Shown one piece after another: positions 50,372 to 59,180 of a DNA stretch of 64,000 nucleotides. The translations under genes were made by a program, and so were the position numbers. The notes beneath the pieces were generated by a model. It ran no database searches. It saw nothing but the letters and a program-made list of their open reading frames with translations, and was not told the DNA's origin. This DNA is from UBA3951 sp050952125 (GTDB taxonomy: Bacteria > Bacillota > Sulfobacillia > Fermentithermobacillales > Fermentithermobacillaceae). The stretch's first letter is position 1, and the number at the start of each line of letters is the position of its first letter. The DNA lies in the NCBI GenBank assembly GCA_050952125.1, contig JBMNKK010000003.1:806001-870000 (forward strand), read 5' to 3'.

Positions 50372-51478
50372 TCAGCCGAGGATATCCTTCAGCGCGCCCA
50401 GAAGCCTTATGACATTTGCCCTGGTCGCGTTCACTCCCATTAGCCCTATGCGCCAGATCTTGCCCTTGAACACCCCTAGGCCGCCGCTGATGTCAATAAG
50501 AAACTCCTGCATCAGCTGCTTCCTAACCGCTGCTTCGTCGACACCTTCCGGAACATAGACGGTTGTCAGGCTCGGCAGGCGATACGGCTCGTTCACAACC
50601 AGCTTGAGTCCCATCTCCCCGAGTCCGTCCACAAGGGCCTTATGTGCTTCTTTGTGTCTGGCAAACCGCGCCTCTAGCCCCTCTTCCTTGATCATGCGAA
50701 GAGCCTCGTTAAGGGCGTATGTCATATTGATTGGACCCGTGTGGTGGTAGAAACGGTCGCTTCCCCAGTAACGGGCTATCATCTCAAGGTCGAAGTACCA
50801 GCTCTGACACTTGGTCTTGCGTTCTCTCACGAAAGCGGCGGACTTCTCATTCAAAGTGATCGGAGCCAGTCCCGGCGGGCAGCCCAGGCACTTCTGGCTT
50901 CCTGAATAGACAATATCGAGCCCCAGCTTGTCGACTGGAACGTCAACGCCGCCGAGAGAAGCAACCGTGTCGACCAGTATTCGCATGCCGTTGGCATGAG
51001 CGATTTCGGCGATCTCTCCAAGCGGCTGTACGACACCGGTCGAAGTTTCCGCGTGGACAATGCCGATGACCTTGGCATCAGGGTTCTTGCGCACCGCCTT
51101 CTCAACGTCTTCCGGGTCAGTGGGGCTCCCCCAAGGTGACTCTACCTTCACCACGTTGGCGCCTGCGCGCTCTGCGACGTCAATCATGCGGTCGCCGAAG
51201 AAACCTGCCGTGCAGACTATCATCTTATCGCCGGGCTCTACGGCGTTTACGACGGCGGCCTCCATACCCGCCGAACCCGTACCGGCTACTGGAAGGGTAA
51301 CCGGGTTCTTAGTTTGAAACACGTACCTGAGAAGCTCTGCCGTCTCATCCATTATAGATACGTACTCAGGATCCAGGTGACCTAAAGTTGGTTCGGAAAG
51401 AGCCCTCAGTATCCTGGGATCTACATTAGAAGGACCGGGACCTAGAAGAAGCTTCGCCTTAGGGTTCCTTTGATTCAC
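50372..51478 (-). CDS. Class V aminotransferase (serine-pyruvate / alanine-glyoxylate type)
   Basis: A 368-aa PLP enzyme. It shows LLLGPGPSNVDPRILRAL, GTGSAGMEAAVVNAV, VHAETSTGVVQPL, ILVDTVASLGGVDV and the PLP lysine 196 in YSGSQKCLGCPPGLAP. This is the SPT/AGT subgroup, which moves amino groups between alanine or serine and glyoxylate, pyruvate or similar acids. GTG 51478 lies behind AAGGAG, and starting there removes an overlap with the IclR gene. Last gene of an aldolase-IclR-aminotransferase operon. A 2-oxo-4-hydroxyglutarate pathway making glyoxylate would use it. Confidence 0.9.
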   Translation of the reverse strand: MNQRNPKAKLLLGPGPSNVDPRILRALSEPTLGHLDPEYVSIMDETAELLRYVFQTKNPVTLPVAGTGSAGMEAAVVNAVEPGDKMIVCTAGFFGDRMIDVAERAGANVVKVESPWGSPTDPEDVEKAVRKNPDAKVIGIVHAETSTGVVQPLGEIAEIAHANGMRILVDTVASLGGVDVPVDKLGLDIVYSGSQKCLGCPPGLAPITLNEKSAAFVRERKTKCQSWYFDLEMIARYWGSDRFYHHTGPINMTYALNEALRMIKEEGLEARFARHKEAHKALVDGLGEMGLKLVVNEPYRLPSLTTVYVPEGVDEAAVRKQLMQEFLIDISGGLGVFKGKIWRIGLMGVNATRANVIRLLGALKDILG

Positions 51479-51507
51479 GTTATCGGTCTCCTTTCTATGT
51501 ACCGTTC

Positions 51508-52254
51508 TTACGCTCTCCAACCCAAATGCCTGGATATATGTTCGGCGCACTCTATGGTACGCTTCTCAGATTCCACTCTCCGGCGCCCCAGCCTGACAGA
51601 GGGCCCGGAAATGCTCACCGCTGCCACGACTCTGCCGAAGTAATCTTTCACCCGCGCCGCAACGCAAAGCACGCCGTCTTCCCTCTCGCCCTCATCAACA
51701 GCCCATCCCCGCTCGCGGGCCTTTCGCACTTCAGCAAGCAGTTGCTGGACAGAGCTGACGGTTCGAGATGTGAATCTGACAAGGGAATTGCCCTCATACA
51801 GCTCCTCTATTGCAGCGTCCGTGAGCCCGGACAGCAGCACTTTGCCGACACCGGTGGCGTGAGCCGGCACCCGCGCTCCCGTCACGGTGAACACCCGGAC
51901 CATCTTCGAGCACTCCTCACAGGCAAGGTAGACAACGTCGCACCCGTCGAGGACCGCCAGATTCGCGTTCTCACCTGTGAGGTCGGCAAGTTTCCTCAGG
52001 TGGGGCCGGGCAAGAGTGATAAGGTCGATGTTCTCCTCGGCCTTTTTTCCAATCTCGAAAGCCCTTATGCCTAAGGTGTAGGCCTTGCCCTCCCTGCGGA
52101 TCAGAGAAGTGTCGGCGAGCGTGAAAAGCAAGCGCCTGGCCGTGGCTATCGGCAATTCCGCCTTTGAGGCGACCTCAGTAAGGGAGACCGGTCCGCCGCT
52201 CTCGCTCACCGCGAGAAGCACGTCAACGGCCTTCTTTACCGCTTGGACCATCAC
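51508..52254 (-). CDS. IclR-family transcription regulator
   Basis: A 248-aa regulator with an N-terminal winged helix (AVKKAVDVLLAVSESGGPVS, TEVASKAELPIATARRLLFTL) and a C-terminal effector domain (LRKLADLTGENANLAVLDG, VPAHATGVGKVLLSGL, GWAVDEGEREDGVLCVAARV). It sits between the aldolase and the aminotransferase on the same strand, so it most likely controls their catabolic operon. The effector is unknown. GAGGT lies before the start. Confidence 0.92.
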   Translation of the reverse strand: MMVQAVKKAVDVLLAVSESGGPVSLTEVASKAELPIATARRLLFTLADTSLIRREGKAYTLGIRAFEIGKKAEENIDLITLARPHLRKLADLTGENANLAVLDGCDVVYLACEECSKMVRVFTVTGARVPAHATGVGKVLLSGLTDAAIEELYEGNSLVRFTSRTVSSVQQLLAEVRKARERGWAVDEGEREDGVLCVAARVKDYFGRVVAAVSISGPSVRLGRRRVESEKRTIECAEHISRHLGWRA

Positions 52255-52264
52255 AAGCCATACC

Positions 52265-53146
52265 TCACGACAGGCGGCCGAGTTTCACGAGCGCTTGGCG
52301 TATCTCGGCTTTCTCAGCCTCAGTCGCGGGCAACATCGGCTTTCTGGGCTCCCCGCCGAAGTACCCGATCATGTCGAGAGCAGCCTTCATTCCTGCCACG
52401 CCAAAGCGAGACGTTACCATTGCGTTCAAGGGAAGGATGCTCTTCTGAATCTCTCGCGCTTCCTCTATCTTTCCTTCGTTGGCCAGGTCGAAAATCTTCA
52501 CGCAGAGATCCGGCACTATGTTTGCCGTAGCGAGTGTGCCGCCCTTTGCGCCCATGACCACGGCAGGAAGCAGGAAGCTGGCTGAACCTGCAAATACCGA
52601 GAAGTCCTCAGGCGTTGCCGCGATGGTCTCGGAGATCTGGACTATGTTCCCGCTGGAATCCTTTACTCCGACAATGTTGGGGTGCTTCGACATCTTCACC
52701 ACGAAAGAACTGGGCAGGTTCAGGCCTGTGTTCCCGGGCATGTTGTAGATTAGGACCGGAATCGGAGAATTGTCCGCGACATCGGTGTAGAAGCGCTCAA
52801 GCGCGGCAAGGTTCATGCTAGCCTTGAAGTAATGGGGAGTAATCACAAGGGCCGCGTTCACTCCCACCTGAGCAGCCTTCTTGGTGACCCTGATTGTGGC
52901 CTTGGTGCTCTCCTGACCCGTACCCGCAATCACGAGCTTCTCCGAGGGCAGGTGCTTCCTCGTGAAGGCCCAGAGCTCAACCTTTTCATCCTCATCCAAA
53001 TAGGGCGCCTCGCCGTTTGAACCCATGACTACGAGGCCGGCCAGGCCCTCTTTTCCCCATTTGTTGATGTTTTCCTCCAGGCGATCGTAGGCGATCTCAT
53101 CGTCTACGAACGGTGTGGGAATGGGGGCAAAGATACCTTTGATCAC
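52265..53146 (-). CDS. DapA-family aldolase (dihydrodipicolinate synthase / 4-hydroxy-2-oxoglutarate aldolase type)
   Basis: A 293-aa TIM-barrel class I aldolase. Schiff-base Lys162 lies in NIVGVKDSSGN and the catalytic Tyr134 in LIYNMPGNTG. GSNGEAPYLDEDEK replaces the GTTGE block of true DapA. Operon partners are an IclR regulator and a glyoxylate-type aminotransferase, which favours a catabolic 2-keto acid aldolase such as 4-hydroxy-2-oxoglutarate aldolase over lysine biosynthesis. First gene of the operon. Confidence 0.85.
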   Translation of the reverse strand: MIKGIFAPIPTPFVDDEIAYDRLEENINKWGKEGLAGLVVMGSNGEAPYLDEDEKVELWAFTRKHLPSEKLVIAGTGQESTKATIRVTKKAAQVGVNAALVITPHYFKASMNLAALERFYTDVADNSPIPVLIYNMPGNTGLNLPSSFVVKMSKHPNIVGVKDSSGNIVQISETIAATPEDFSVFAGSASFLLPAVVMGAKGGTLATANIVPDLCVKIFDLANEGKIEEAREIQKSILPLNAMVTSRFGVAGMKAALDMIGYFGGEPRKPMLPATEAEKAEIRQALVKLGRLS

Positions 53147-53325
53147 TGTGACTCTCCTTTCGGTATTGCGAAGTTTTCACCAGGTGATAACTCTGTTCAT
53201 ATGGTGCACAGTCTTGTTTCGACATCTCTTTGGCAGATCCTTCTGCCCCGGTTCGAGAAATGATAGACTCGTGCGGAACATCAGTGCAGAGATCATTGCC
53301 AACGACCTTTTTCGGAGGTGGCTTC

Positions 53326-54138
53326 GTGAGATCAGACTTTCACACTCATACACGCTGTTCGCCCGATTCAAGCACCGCTGCCGATCGAGTGATTGAGGCC
53401 GCCGTCAAGAGGGGACTAACCGCACTGGCAATCACCGATCACGCCGAGATCGACCCGGCAGGGTTCGGGTTCGTGAGCCCTTCCTGCCGCACGTACTCTA
53501 AGTACAGAGAGATCGTGTCCTCGGCGGCCGCAAGCTTCGAGGGAAAGATCAAGACACTAATGGGAGTGGAAGTCGGCTACAGAACCGAGTTCGAAGAAGA
53601 GATCCGCGAGTTCCTGGGGAGACATGAGTTTGACATAGTGATAGGCTCGGTCCACGATTCACCTCCGGTCGATTGGTGGGACCCGGAGGCGCGCATCGTC
53701 CTCGCGAAACGCCCTGAACTCGGCACACAAGCCCTCATATGGTACTTTACGGAACTGGAGCGGGCTGCTTCGTCCGGGATGTTCGACGTCATAGCACACA
53801 TCGACATCTATGAGCGGTACATGCCCGGGCTCTGGCCTAATGTTCTAGAAGAGCCATCCATTGCCCCGCTCGCCGAAAAGGCGGTAGCAGCAATTGCCAA
53901 GCACTCGCGCATGGAGATAAACATGGCCATGTACAACCGGAAAGGCGAGTTCGCGTGGTCCGCCCTGCCGTTCTTGAGGATGTACAAGGAGATGGGCGGA
54001 AAAGAGCCGACCGTGGGCTCTGATGCTCACACGCCAGATTGGGTGGGCCTAAACGTGGAAGTTGGCGAATCATTGGCGCGCAAAGCAGGTTTCAGCAAGG
54101 TGGCCACCTGGGAAGACATCATGAGTTCACGGACGTGA
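53326..54138 (+). CDS. PHP-domain phosphoesterase (histidinol-phosphatase-like)
   Basis: A 270-aa PHP-domain protein with metal ligands in DFHTHTRCSPDSS, AITDHAEID, VEVGY, GSVHDSP, IAHIDIYERY and GSDAHTPD. The order fits the HisK-type histinol-phosphate phosphatases. No other his genes are near, so the substrate could be another phosphate ester. GTG 53326 is set by GGAGGTGG just upstream. The longer frame from 53230 overlaps the upstream promoter region. It ends in a shared terminator. Confidence 0.85.
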   Translation: MRSDFHTHTRCSPDSSTAADRVIEAAVKRGLTALAITDHAEIDPAGFGFVSPSCRTYSKYREIVSSAAASFEGKIKTLMGVEVGYRTEFEEEIREFLGRHEFDIVIGSVHDSPPVDWWDPEARIVLAKRPELGTQALIWYFTELERAASSGMFDVIAHIDIYERYMPGLWPNVLEEPSIAPLAEKAVAAIAKHSRMEINMAMYNRKGEFAWSALPFLRMYKEMGGKEPTVGSDAHTPDWVGLNVEVGESLARKAGFSKVATWEDIMSSRT

Positions 54139-54140
54139 AA

Positions 54141-54167
54141 AGAGGCGGCGGAATATCCGCCGCCTCT
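54141..54167 (-). terminator. Bidirectional terminator between PHP gene and membrane cluster
   Basis: An 11-bp perfect GC-rich stem (54141-54151 with 54157-54167) closes a 5-nt loop AATAT. On the minus strand TTTT follows, which fits termination of the D'-C'-B'-A' operon. It lies two bases after the PHP stop and may serve both sides. Confidence 0.8.
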
Positions 54168-54185
54168 CACGCATCTAGGCTACAG

Positions 54186-54815
54186 CTATATTAGCTTAAG
54201 CCAATCACCCAATAGGAACTGCATCCTTCCGAGGAAGAGCGAGACACGAGCCATGACAGTGTTGCCGAACGCGGCGCCAAACGCGATCATCATCGTGTAG
54301 CGGCCGACCAACGACACTCTGCCCTGAACGCCCTTCTTCTCCAAGGTGAACAGGAAGTACACCAATGAGGCAACTGTGCCCACTACATAGAGCCAGTTGG
54401 AGACTGTCTTCCACCAATCCCCGGTACCCCAGAGAAGGAGGAAGGTAGCCCTGACCTGGTCTACAAAGTACGGCTTGAAGTCTTTCGCTAGAGCATAACC
54501 GGCGCCGATACCCAACTGGAAACAGATGGTGTAGCGGCTAAGCCACGCAATCGACTTAATATACCTGGTGTAGATGAGCAAGCCGATCACGATCGGTACC
54601 AGCAGGATATACCTACCTTCGCCGATGATGCTGCCGGTTACGTTTGGCCGGATATAGTTGAAGTAAGTGAGCGCAACACCATACCCTGCGTACAAACCGA
54701 CATAAGTGTGCTCAGCCAACCGGTATGCCGGGTTGTCTTTAAAGACCGCGGAGACCAGAACGATAGTGAAAAAGGCCTGTAGCCATGTTCCCACTGTGAG
54801 CATGCTTTCTGACAC
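54186..54815 (-). CDS. Membrane-cluster protein A' (polytopic, unknown)
   Basis: A 209-aa membrane protein with about six hydrophobic segments, paralogous to 14606-15211. Kept are VFKDNPAYRLAEHTYVGL, GIGAGYALA, IAFGAAFGNTVMARVSLFLG and QFLLGDWLKL. The GTG start follows GAGGAGGTG. Last gene of the second cluster, 32 bp after B'. The Glu-His pair in the second helix is again present, which supports a functional role. No known family. Confidence 0.8.
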   Translation of the reverse strand: MSESMLTVGTWLQAFFTIVLVSAVFKDNPAYRLAEHTYVGLYAGYGVALTYFNYIRPNVTGSIIGEGRYILLVPIVIGLLIYTRYIKSIAWLSRYTICFQLGIGAGYALAKDFKPYFVDQVRATFLLLWGTGDWWKTVSNWLYVVGTVASLVYFLFTLEKKGVQGRVSLVGRYTMMIAFGAAFGNTVMARVSLFLGRMQFLLGDWLKLI

Positions 54816-54847
54816 TATTCTTTCACCTCCTCAGGCTGTCAACCCGG

Positions 54848-55681
54848 CTAAGATGTCTTCTTCTTCTTGGTAACGATGTAACCGATGTTACCAAGAATCA
54901 TGAAGATGATAATTAGAGCATGCGAGAATGACTGAGCGTCCATACCGGCGGTAGCCGTACCCGGACTGCCGACTAGTACCTCGTACTCGGCGGCACCTTT
55001 CATACCGGCCACGAGCCCGCTGATCTGGCCGGCCTGAACCAGCGGCATGCACTCAGGAATACTGACCGAAATCGCTGCCTCAACCAAAGGTAGGTTGTTG
55101 GGGCTGGTAACGTGCTTGATATACTCTTTCTCTCCGGGAGTACCGGTGCAGAAGATCGTGACCAGCTTGGCCGCCTTCAGGTTCGGGAACTCCTTGAGAA
55201 GCGGGAGAGTATTCAGGTCATTACCGTAGAAGTCGACACCCTGCGCAGTCTTGATGATGTTGTCAAGATACTGCTGAAGAAGGACTTCGCCGCCCGGTCT
55301 GTAGCCGATGTTGACCCAGTCAACACCGTACTTCTTGTTCGGGAATTCCTTCTCGACTATGCTGAAAGCCTGGTCGGCCATGTCACCGGCCATCTGCCAC
55401 AGGCCTCCGCAAACAAACCTGAGGTCGCGTCCCTCTTTAAAGCCCTGTCTTATCATGGACTGGAGTGCCGGCATGAGCTCAGGAATGCCGCCTGCAGAGA
55501 ACTCCATGCCCATCCATACGATGCTCCCCGGAGGAAGTGCCTCGACTATATCGTAGACCTTCTGAGTGTCGGCCGACGGTATGATGGCGAGTCCGATGGG
55601 CCTCAGCAGGGCAAGGGCTATGACGAATATCATCAAGGCGTAAATCCAACGCCTATCAACATTCGCAAACTTTTCCCACAC
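54848..55681 (-). CDS. Membrane-cluster protein B' (anchored soluble domain, unknown)
   Basis: A 277-aa paralogue of 15208-16041 with equal length. An N-terminal helix (about 13-33), a soluble core and a C-terminal helix (about 252-270) ending in a run of lysines. The core has KKYGVDWVNIGYRPGGEV, LVTIFCTGTPGEKEYIKHV and GSPGTATAGMDAQSFSHALI. Lys-rich end and the positive-inside rule put the C-terminus in the cytoplasm, so the core probably faces out if both helices span. GTG start behind AAGGAGGTG. Confidence 0.8.
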   Translation of the reverse strand: MWEKFANVDRRWIYALMIFVIALALLRPIGLAIIPSADTQKVYDIVEALPPGSIVWMGMEFSAGGIPELMPALQSMIRQGFKEGRDLRFVCGGLWQMAGDMADQAFSIVEKEFPNKKYGVDWVNIGYRPGGEVLLQQYLDNIIKTAQGVDFYGNDLNTLPLLKEFPNLKAAKLVTIFCTGTPGEKEYIKHVTSPNNLPLVEAAISVSIPECMPLVQAGQISGLVAGMKGAAEYEVLVGSPGTATAGMDAQSFSHALIIIFMILGNIGYIVTKKKKTS

Positions 55682-55708
55682 GCTAGTTCACCTCCTTATT
55701 CTGGAGTG

Positions 55709-56350
55709 TTATTCACCAGTGCCACCGAGGTGGCCGCGCTCGATTCCAAGAGCGATACGAAGAGCAGTAGCAACACCGCCCAAACAGGCTCCGATCTGAA
55801 TTCCTCTCATGCCGGCGGAGTTTGGCACGTTGAGGATCCAGTCAGCCATCTGTTCGAGAACCGGGCTTCCGCCAAGAAGCATTCTGCCTAGCGGTACGCG
55901 GCCAAGCATCATGATGAGGGCCGTTACCAAAAGGATAGATGCCTCGACGCTGCGAACCCTAAACGACCTGTACGCCGCCGATCCGATGTAGAACACGATC
56001 GTGGAGTAAACAGTAGCGTTCATGGGGGCGATGAGCTGGTTATACATGAAGGTCCAACCGGGGTGGCTCGTGTTCTTGGCGACAAAGATCCCGAAGAACA
56101 TCATGCCGTATAGACACAGGATCAACCACCCGCTGTAGAACCAACCTTCCTTCTGAGATGCCACCCTGCGCCCGTGAATCTGGGTCAGGTTGATGGAACC
56201 GACCATGACTGCCCAAGCAGCTACGATCAGATACCACTCGTCAAGGGCTTTCTTCGCGGCCTCGAGGAACGGATTGCCGGCTATATAGTTGGCAATGACG
56301 TAGAAGACCGCGAGGACAAAAGTAATGGCTACAGGAATCTCCTTCTTCAT
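55709..56350 (-). CDS. Membrane-cluster protein C' (polytopic, unknown)
   Basis: A 213-aa paralogue of 16055-16678 with about five hydrophobic segments. ATG 56350 (MKKEIPVAITF) follows GGGAGG by the usual distance and matches the paralogue. Motifs kept are INLTQIHGRR, FYIGSAAYRSFRVRSVEAS, and NSAGMRGIQIGA near the end, then LGIERGHLG against LGIDRSHLG. The basic segments suggest a cytoplasmic C-terminus. Confidence 0.8.
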   Translation of the reverse strand: MKKEIPVAITFVLAVFYVIANYIAGNPFLEAAKKALDEWYLIVAAWAVMVGSINLTQIHGRRVASQKEGWFYSGWLILCLYGMMFFGIFVAKNTSHPGWTFMYNQLIAPMNATVYSTIVFYIGSAAYRSFRVRSVEASILLVTALIMMLGRVPLGRMLLGGSPVLEQMADWILNVPNSAGMRGIQIGACLGGVATALRIALGIERGHLGGTGE

Positions 56351-56402
56351 CCGGTACACCTCCCTTCAAATAGAGGCGGCTCCAATTCAAAGAAAACATG
56401 GG

Positions 56403-57176
56403 TTACTTAGCAAGAAGGGCCGCGAGAGAGTCGCTCCCGAAGCTGGTGATCAGAGTACCAGCGACTATGAGGATTACTCCCACCATCTTGCCCCAGTCCT
56501 GTACGACGAGGCTTCCGAGAAGCACGGGTTCCCTGCTGAGGTAGGCGCTTGCCGCGTAAAGCTCCTCACCGATAAGGCAGTAGTCGCAGGCGGCGACGAA
56601 GAACGGGATCTGGTGGGTGTTCGCGGTGCCTGAAATCTGAATGGCACCGGCGGTCGCACCGACCTCCGCGAAGACGAGAGACTCGGCCCAGAACGCACCG
56701 ACCAGAATGTTGGCGGCGGGCTTTTCGCGGAACATGATACCCGTAACACCGGTGGCATAAGCGAACTGGTCGTCGGAAATCCAACGAACGTTCTCCACCT
56801 TGAAGGCGTCGACCTTGCCGACTTCAGCATAGGCCTGCTTCACAATTTCCTCGGAAATGGGGTATACGATGATGTTTCTGTTGGTGGCGATGATGTCTGT
56901 GTCGTAGCGAGCGCACTGCTTCGCCACGTATCCGAGGATCGACATGGCGGCGAGGGTCTGGGCGTTCTGAACGTCACCGATACCGGGCGAGAAGTGCACG
57001 GGACGGCCCATCTCAGTGCAGCGGCCGATAGCCTCGTCCATAGCGTCGAGACCGGCAACCTTGTAGATGGACGGGATCTTCATGCCTCCCCTTGCCCTGT
57101 TAATCATGATGAACAGAGCCACCAAATAGACCAACTCCACCACAAACGCAAAAGCGTAACCTGTTACAATTGTCAC
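56403..57176 (-). CDS. Membrane-cluster protein D' (DUF6754-like)
   Basis: From GTG 57176, seven bases after AAGGAGGT, this is 257 aa, the same as its paralogue D. An N-terminal helix (about 6-27) is followed by KVAGLDAMDEAIGRCTEMGR, then a soluble core and FVAACDYCLIGEELYAASAY with a C-terminal helix. Promoter region 57177-57366 is shared with a divergent lipoprotein gene. First gene of the second cluster. Function unknown. The near-identical GLxAxxEAxGRxTEMG and ACDYxLIGEEL blocks are the strongest hints of a binding or active site. Confidence 0.82.
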   Translation of the reverse strand: MTIVTGYAFAFVVELVYLVALFIMINRARGGMKIPSIYKVAGLDAMDEAIGRCTEMGRPVHFSPGIGDVQNAQTLAAMSILGYVAKQCARYDTDIIATNRNIIVYPISEEIVKQAYAEVGKVDAFKVENVRWISDDQFAYATGVTGIMFREKPAANILVGAFWAESLVFAEVGATAGAIQISGTANTHQIPFFVAACDYCLIGEELYAASAYLSREPVLLGSLVVQDWGKMVGVILIVAGTLITSFGSDSLAALLAK

Positions 57177-57366
57177 ACAAGTCACCTCCTTCCGATTATG
57201 TGATATGGACATTTCTCCGCCGTTGCGAAGTTTCCTGCTATGGAAGATATGAATTTGACTGCACGTTTAGGAATACGGATGCTACGCTGGAGTTTATGCC
57301 CAGGGTCACGGAACGCGCGGCAGCCAAATACGTCTCAAGAGGTGGGCAATATAAGGAGCCATCCGG

Positions 57367-59046
57367 ATGCTTGATAGAATCGCGAAAGGAAGAATTGACA
57401 TGGCAACTGCAGATGGAAAGCCCGCCACGGTTGACCGCGCTATGACTGTAATATCTCTGGTCCTTATCGCAGCCGTAGGGCTAGTCGGCTGCGCCAATCA
57501 GACGCAGCAGCCGGTTCTGCAATACACGCTCCAACCCGCTGTCCTGACAACAGAAACCAACTCTTTCTGGAGCTGGGCAGGGGACGCCGCCACGGCCGTA
57601 TCACCTCAAGGTGAATATATACTCCTTGCCAGACATGATCTGACCGGCCAGCGGATTGTGGCCGCGCCCACTGCGGACCCGGCCGGCAGCTCCGGACTCA
57701 AAGAAATCGAGTTCCGGTTCGCGCCCAGCGATTGGGAAGGCAAGCCGCCTCCCGAGTATACGCCGCTAGGCTGGATTTCGGATACCGAATGCGTCATCCT
57801 CAGCACCGGCCTCCAAGACGGTGGTCCTAACGCCGGGAGGAGGGGCATAGGAATCCTGATAGGCGACACTTCCACGGGTGCTGCCGTGGAAATGGCCTTC
57901 GTTCCGCTGTCTGAGGGCTGGTTCGTGGATGCCGAGCTGTTCCCGGATTTGTCGAAGATGGTTCTTCAAGCCGGAAGCTCCGTGGTCGTCGCGGACTTTG
58001 CCTCGAGGTCAGCCACCACCGTAAAGGACGACATGCCATCTCCGGGCGGCACCTTCATGACGGCTGTATCGCCGGACGGGTCTTCCCTTCTCTACCAGCG
58101 GCACGAATCGAGCGACGGCGTTCAGCACGGCATCTACCTTTTGGACCTGGAGATCGGAGCCGAGGAATGCGTGGTGCCGAACGATACAGCCATGAACCTA
58201 TACCCCTCCTGGTCTCCGGACAGCAGCCTCTTCGCAGCGTACACCGTGAAACGGAAGCCGGAGTCCGGTAGGTCGTCCTCACCCGAAAACGAACTTGCCG
58301 CAGACTGGGGAGAATACGAAATCTACCTTCATGATGACGGCCCGGCGCGGCTTGGATCGTCCATCACCGTTTTTGATAAGAGCGGTCGAAAGGCTGCGGC
58401 CTTTGCCGTCGAGGACAAGGCTGTAGGCATGCTGAAGTGGTCGCCGGATTCGAAGCGGCTGGCATTCGTCTCCGCCGATGCTCCGGCAGGCTCCCGGGGA
58501 ACCCACGAGCAGTACGTATGGGATCTAGAGCCGGAAGGTGTATGGATAGTAGACATCCCGGCCGGTAAGCCGGAGAGAGTCGCGAATCTCGCTAATACGG
58601 GGAGTACCGGTATCTATTCCGTGTCGATAGCTGCGTTTGACCCGGAGTCACGTGGGGTCTTCTATCAGGTAACTGGCGAAGCGTCTAATCACTCGGTGTG
58701 GTATGCCTCTGACACCCGGACGTCTCTTAAGGAGGCAGGAGGGGCAGGAGCAGGCGAAGCGGTAAGAGTGGCCGACGGCCAGTGGCAATCCCTCGACGAC
58801 GGGGTGCCTTCCTTCAAAGGCTCGATCGCAGCGGTAATTGGAGACGGATCTGCGGTAGGAAAGGGATCCAACATGGCTTTGTGGCTTCTGAACTCGGAGC
58901 AGTGCCGGAAAGTCTCGGAGTGGACCGCGCGCACAGCCTTCATCGCGGCGCACGGCTCGACAACGCTCGTGGTAACCGGCTCCGTCACCGACAACCGGTA
59001 CTACGTGACCACCTACAGGATGCTGGTGCCCGAGTCGAGCAGGTAA
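57367..59046 (+). CDS. Lipoprotein with beta-propeller (TolB/WD40-like) repeats
   Basis: A 559-aa protein. A 25-residue polar stretch precedes a lipoprotein signal with lipobox VGLVGC, so the first part may be an extended n-region or the real start may be at ATG 57402 or 57442. AAGGAG lies ahead of ATG 57367. The mature part has TolB-like repeats: AVSPDGSSLLYQ, PSWSPDSSLFAAYT, LKWSPDSKRLAFVSA. Likely a surface-bound six-bladed propeller. It is divergent from the D'-C'-B'-A' cluster and might share control with it. Function unknown. Confidence 0.78.
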   Translation: MLDRIAKGRIDMATADGKPATVDRAMTVISLVLIAAVGLVGCANQTQQPVLQYTLQPAVLTTETNSFWSWAGDAATAVSPQGEYILLARHDLTGQRIVAAPTADPAGSSGLKEIEFRFAPSDWEGKPPPEYTPLGWISDTECVILSTGLQDGGPNAGRRGIGILIGDTSTGAAVEMAFVPLSEGWFVDAELFPDLSKMVLQAGSSVVVADFASRSATTVKDDMPSPGGTFMTAVSPDGSSLLYQRHESSDGVQHGIYLLDLEIGAEECVVPNDTAMNLYPSWSPDSSLFAAYTVKRKPESGRSSSPENELAADWGEYEIYLHDDGPARLGSSITVFDKSGRKAAAFAVEDKAVGMLKWSPDSKRLAFVSADAPAGSRGTHEQYVWDLEPEGVWIVDIPAGKPERVANLANTGSTGIYSVSIAAFDPESRGVFYQVTGEASNHSVWYASDTRTSLKEAGGAGAGEAVRVADGQWQSLDDGVPSFKGSIAAVIGDGSAVGKGSNMALWLLNSEQCRKVSEWTARTAFIAAHGSTTLVVTGSVTDNRYYVTTYRMLVPESSR

Positions 59047-59064
59047 ACCCCGGTCCGATCATCA

Positions 59065-59100
59065 CAGGAACCCCGCCCTACCTGTCGGGCGGGGTTCCTG
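59065..59100 (+). terminator. Hairpin after the propeller lipoprotein gene
   Basis: A 14-bp perfect stem (59065-59078 with 59087-59100) closes the loop TACCTGTC. No T-tract follows, so it may act on either strand only weakly. It lies between this gene and convergent nrdJ. Confidence 0.55.
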
Positions 59101-59180
59101 ACTTCCATAGCTCAAGGTAGTAAGCCCTGAGACTTGCTGCCTATCACATACTTCCCTGACTGGGCTTCAGGTCGCGCAGG

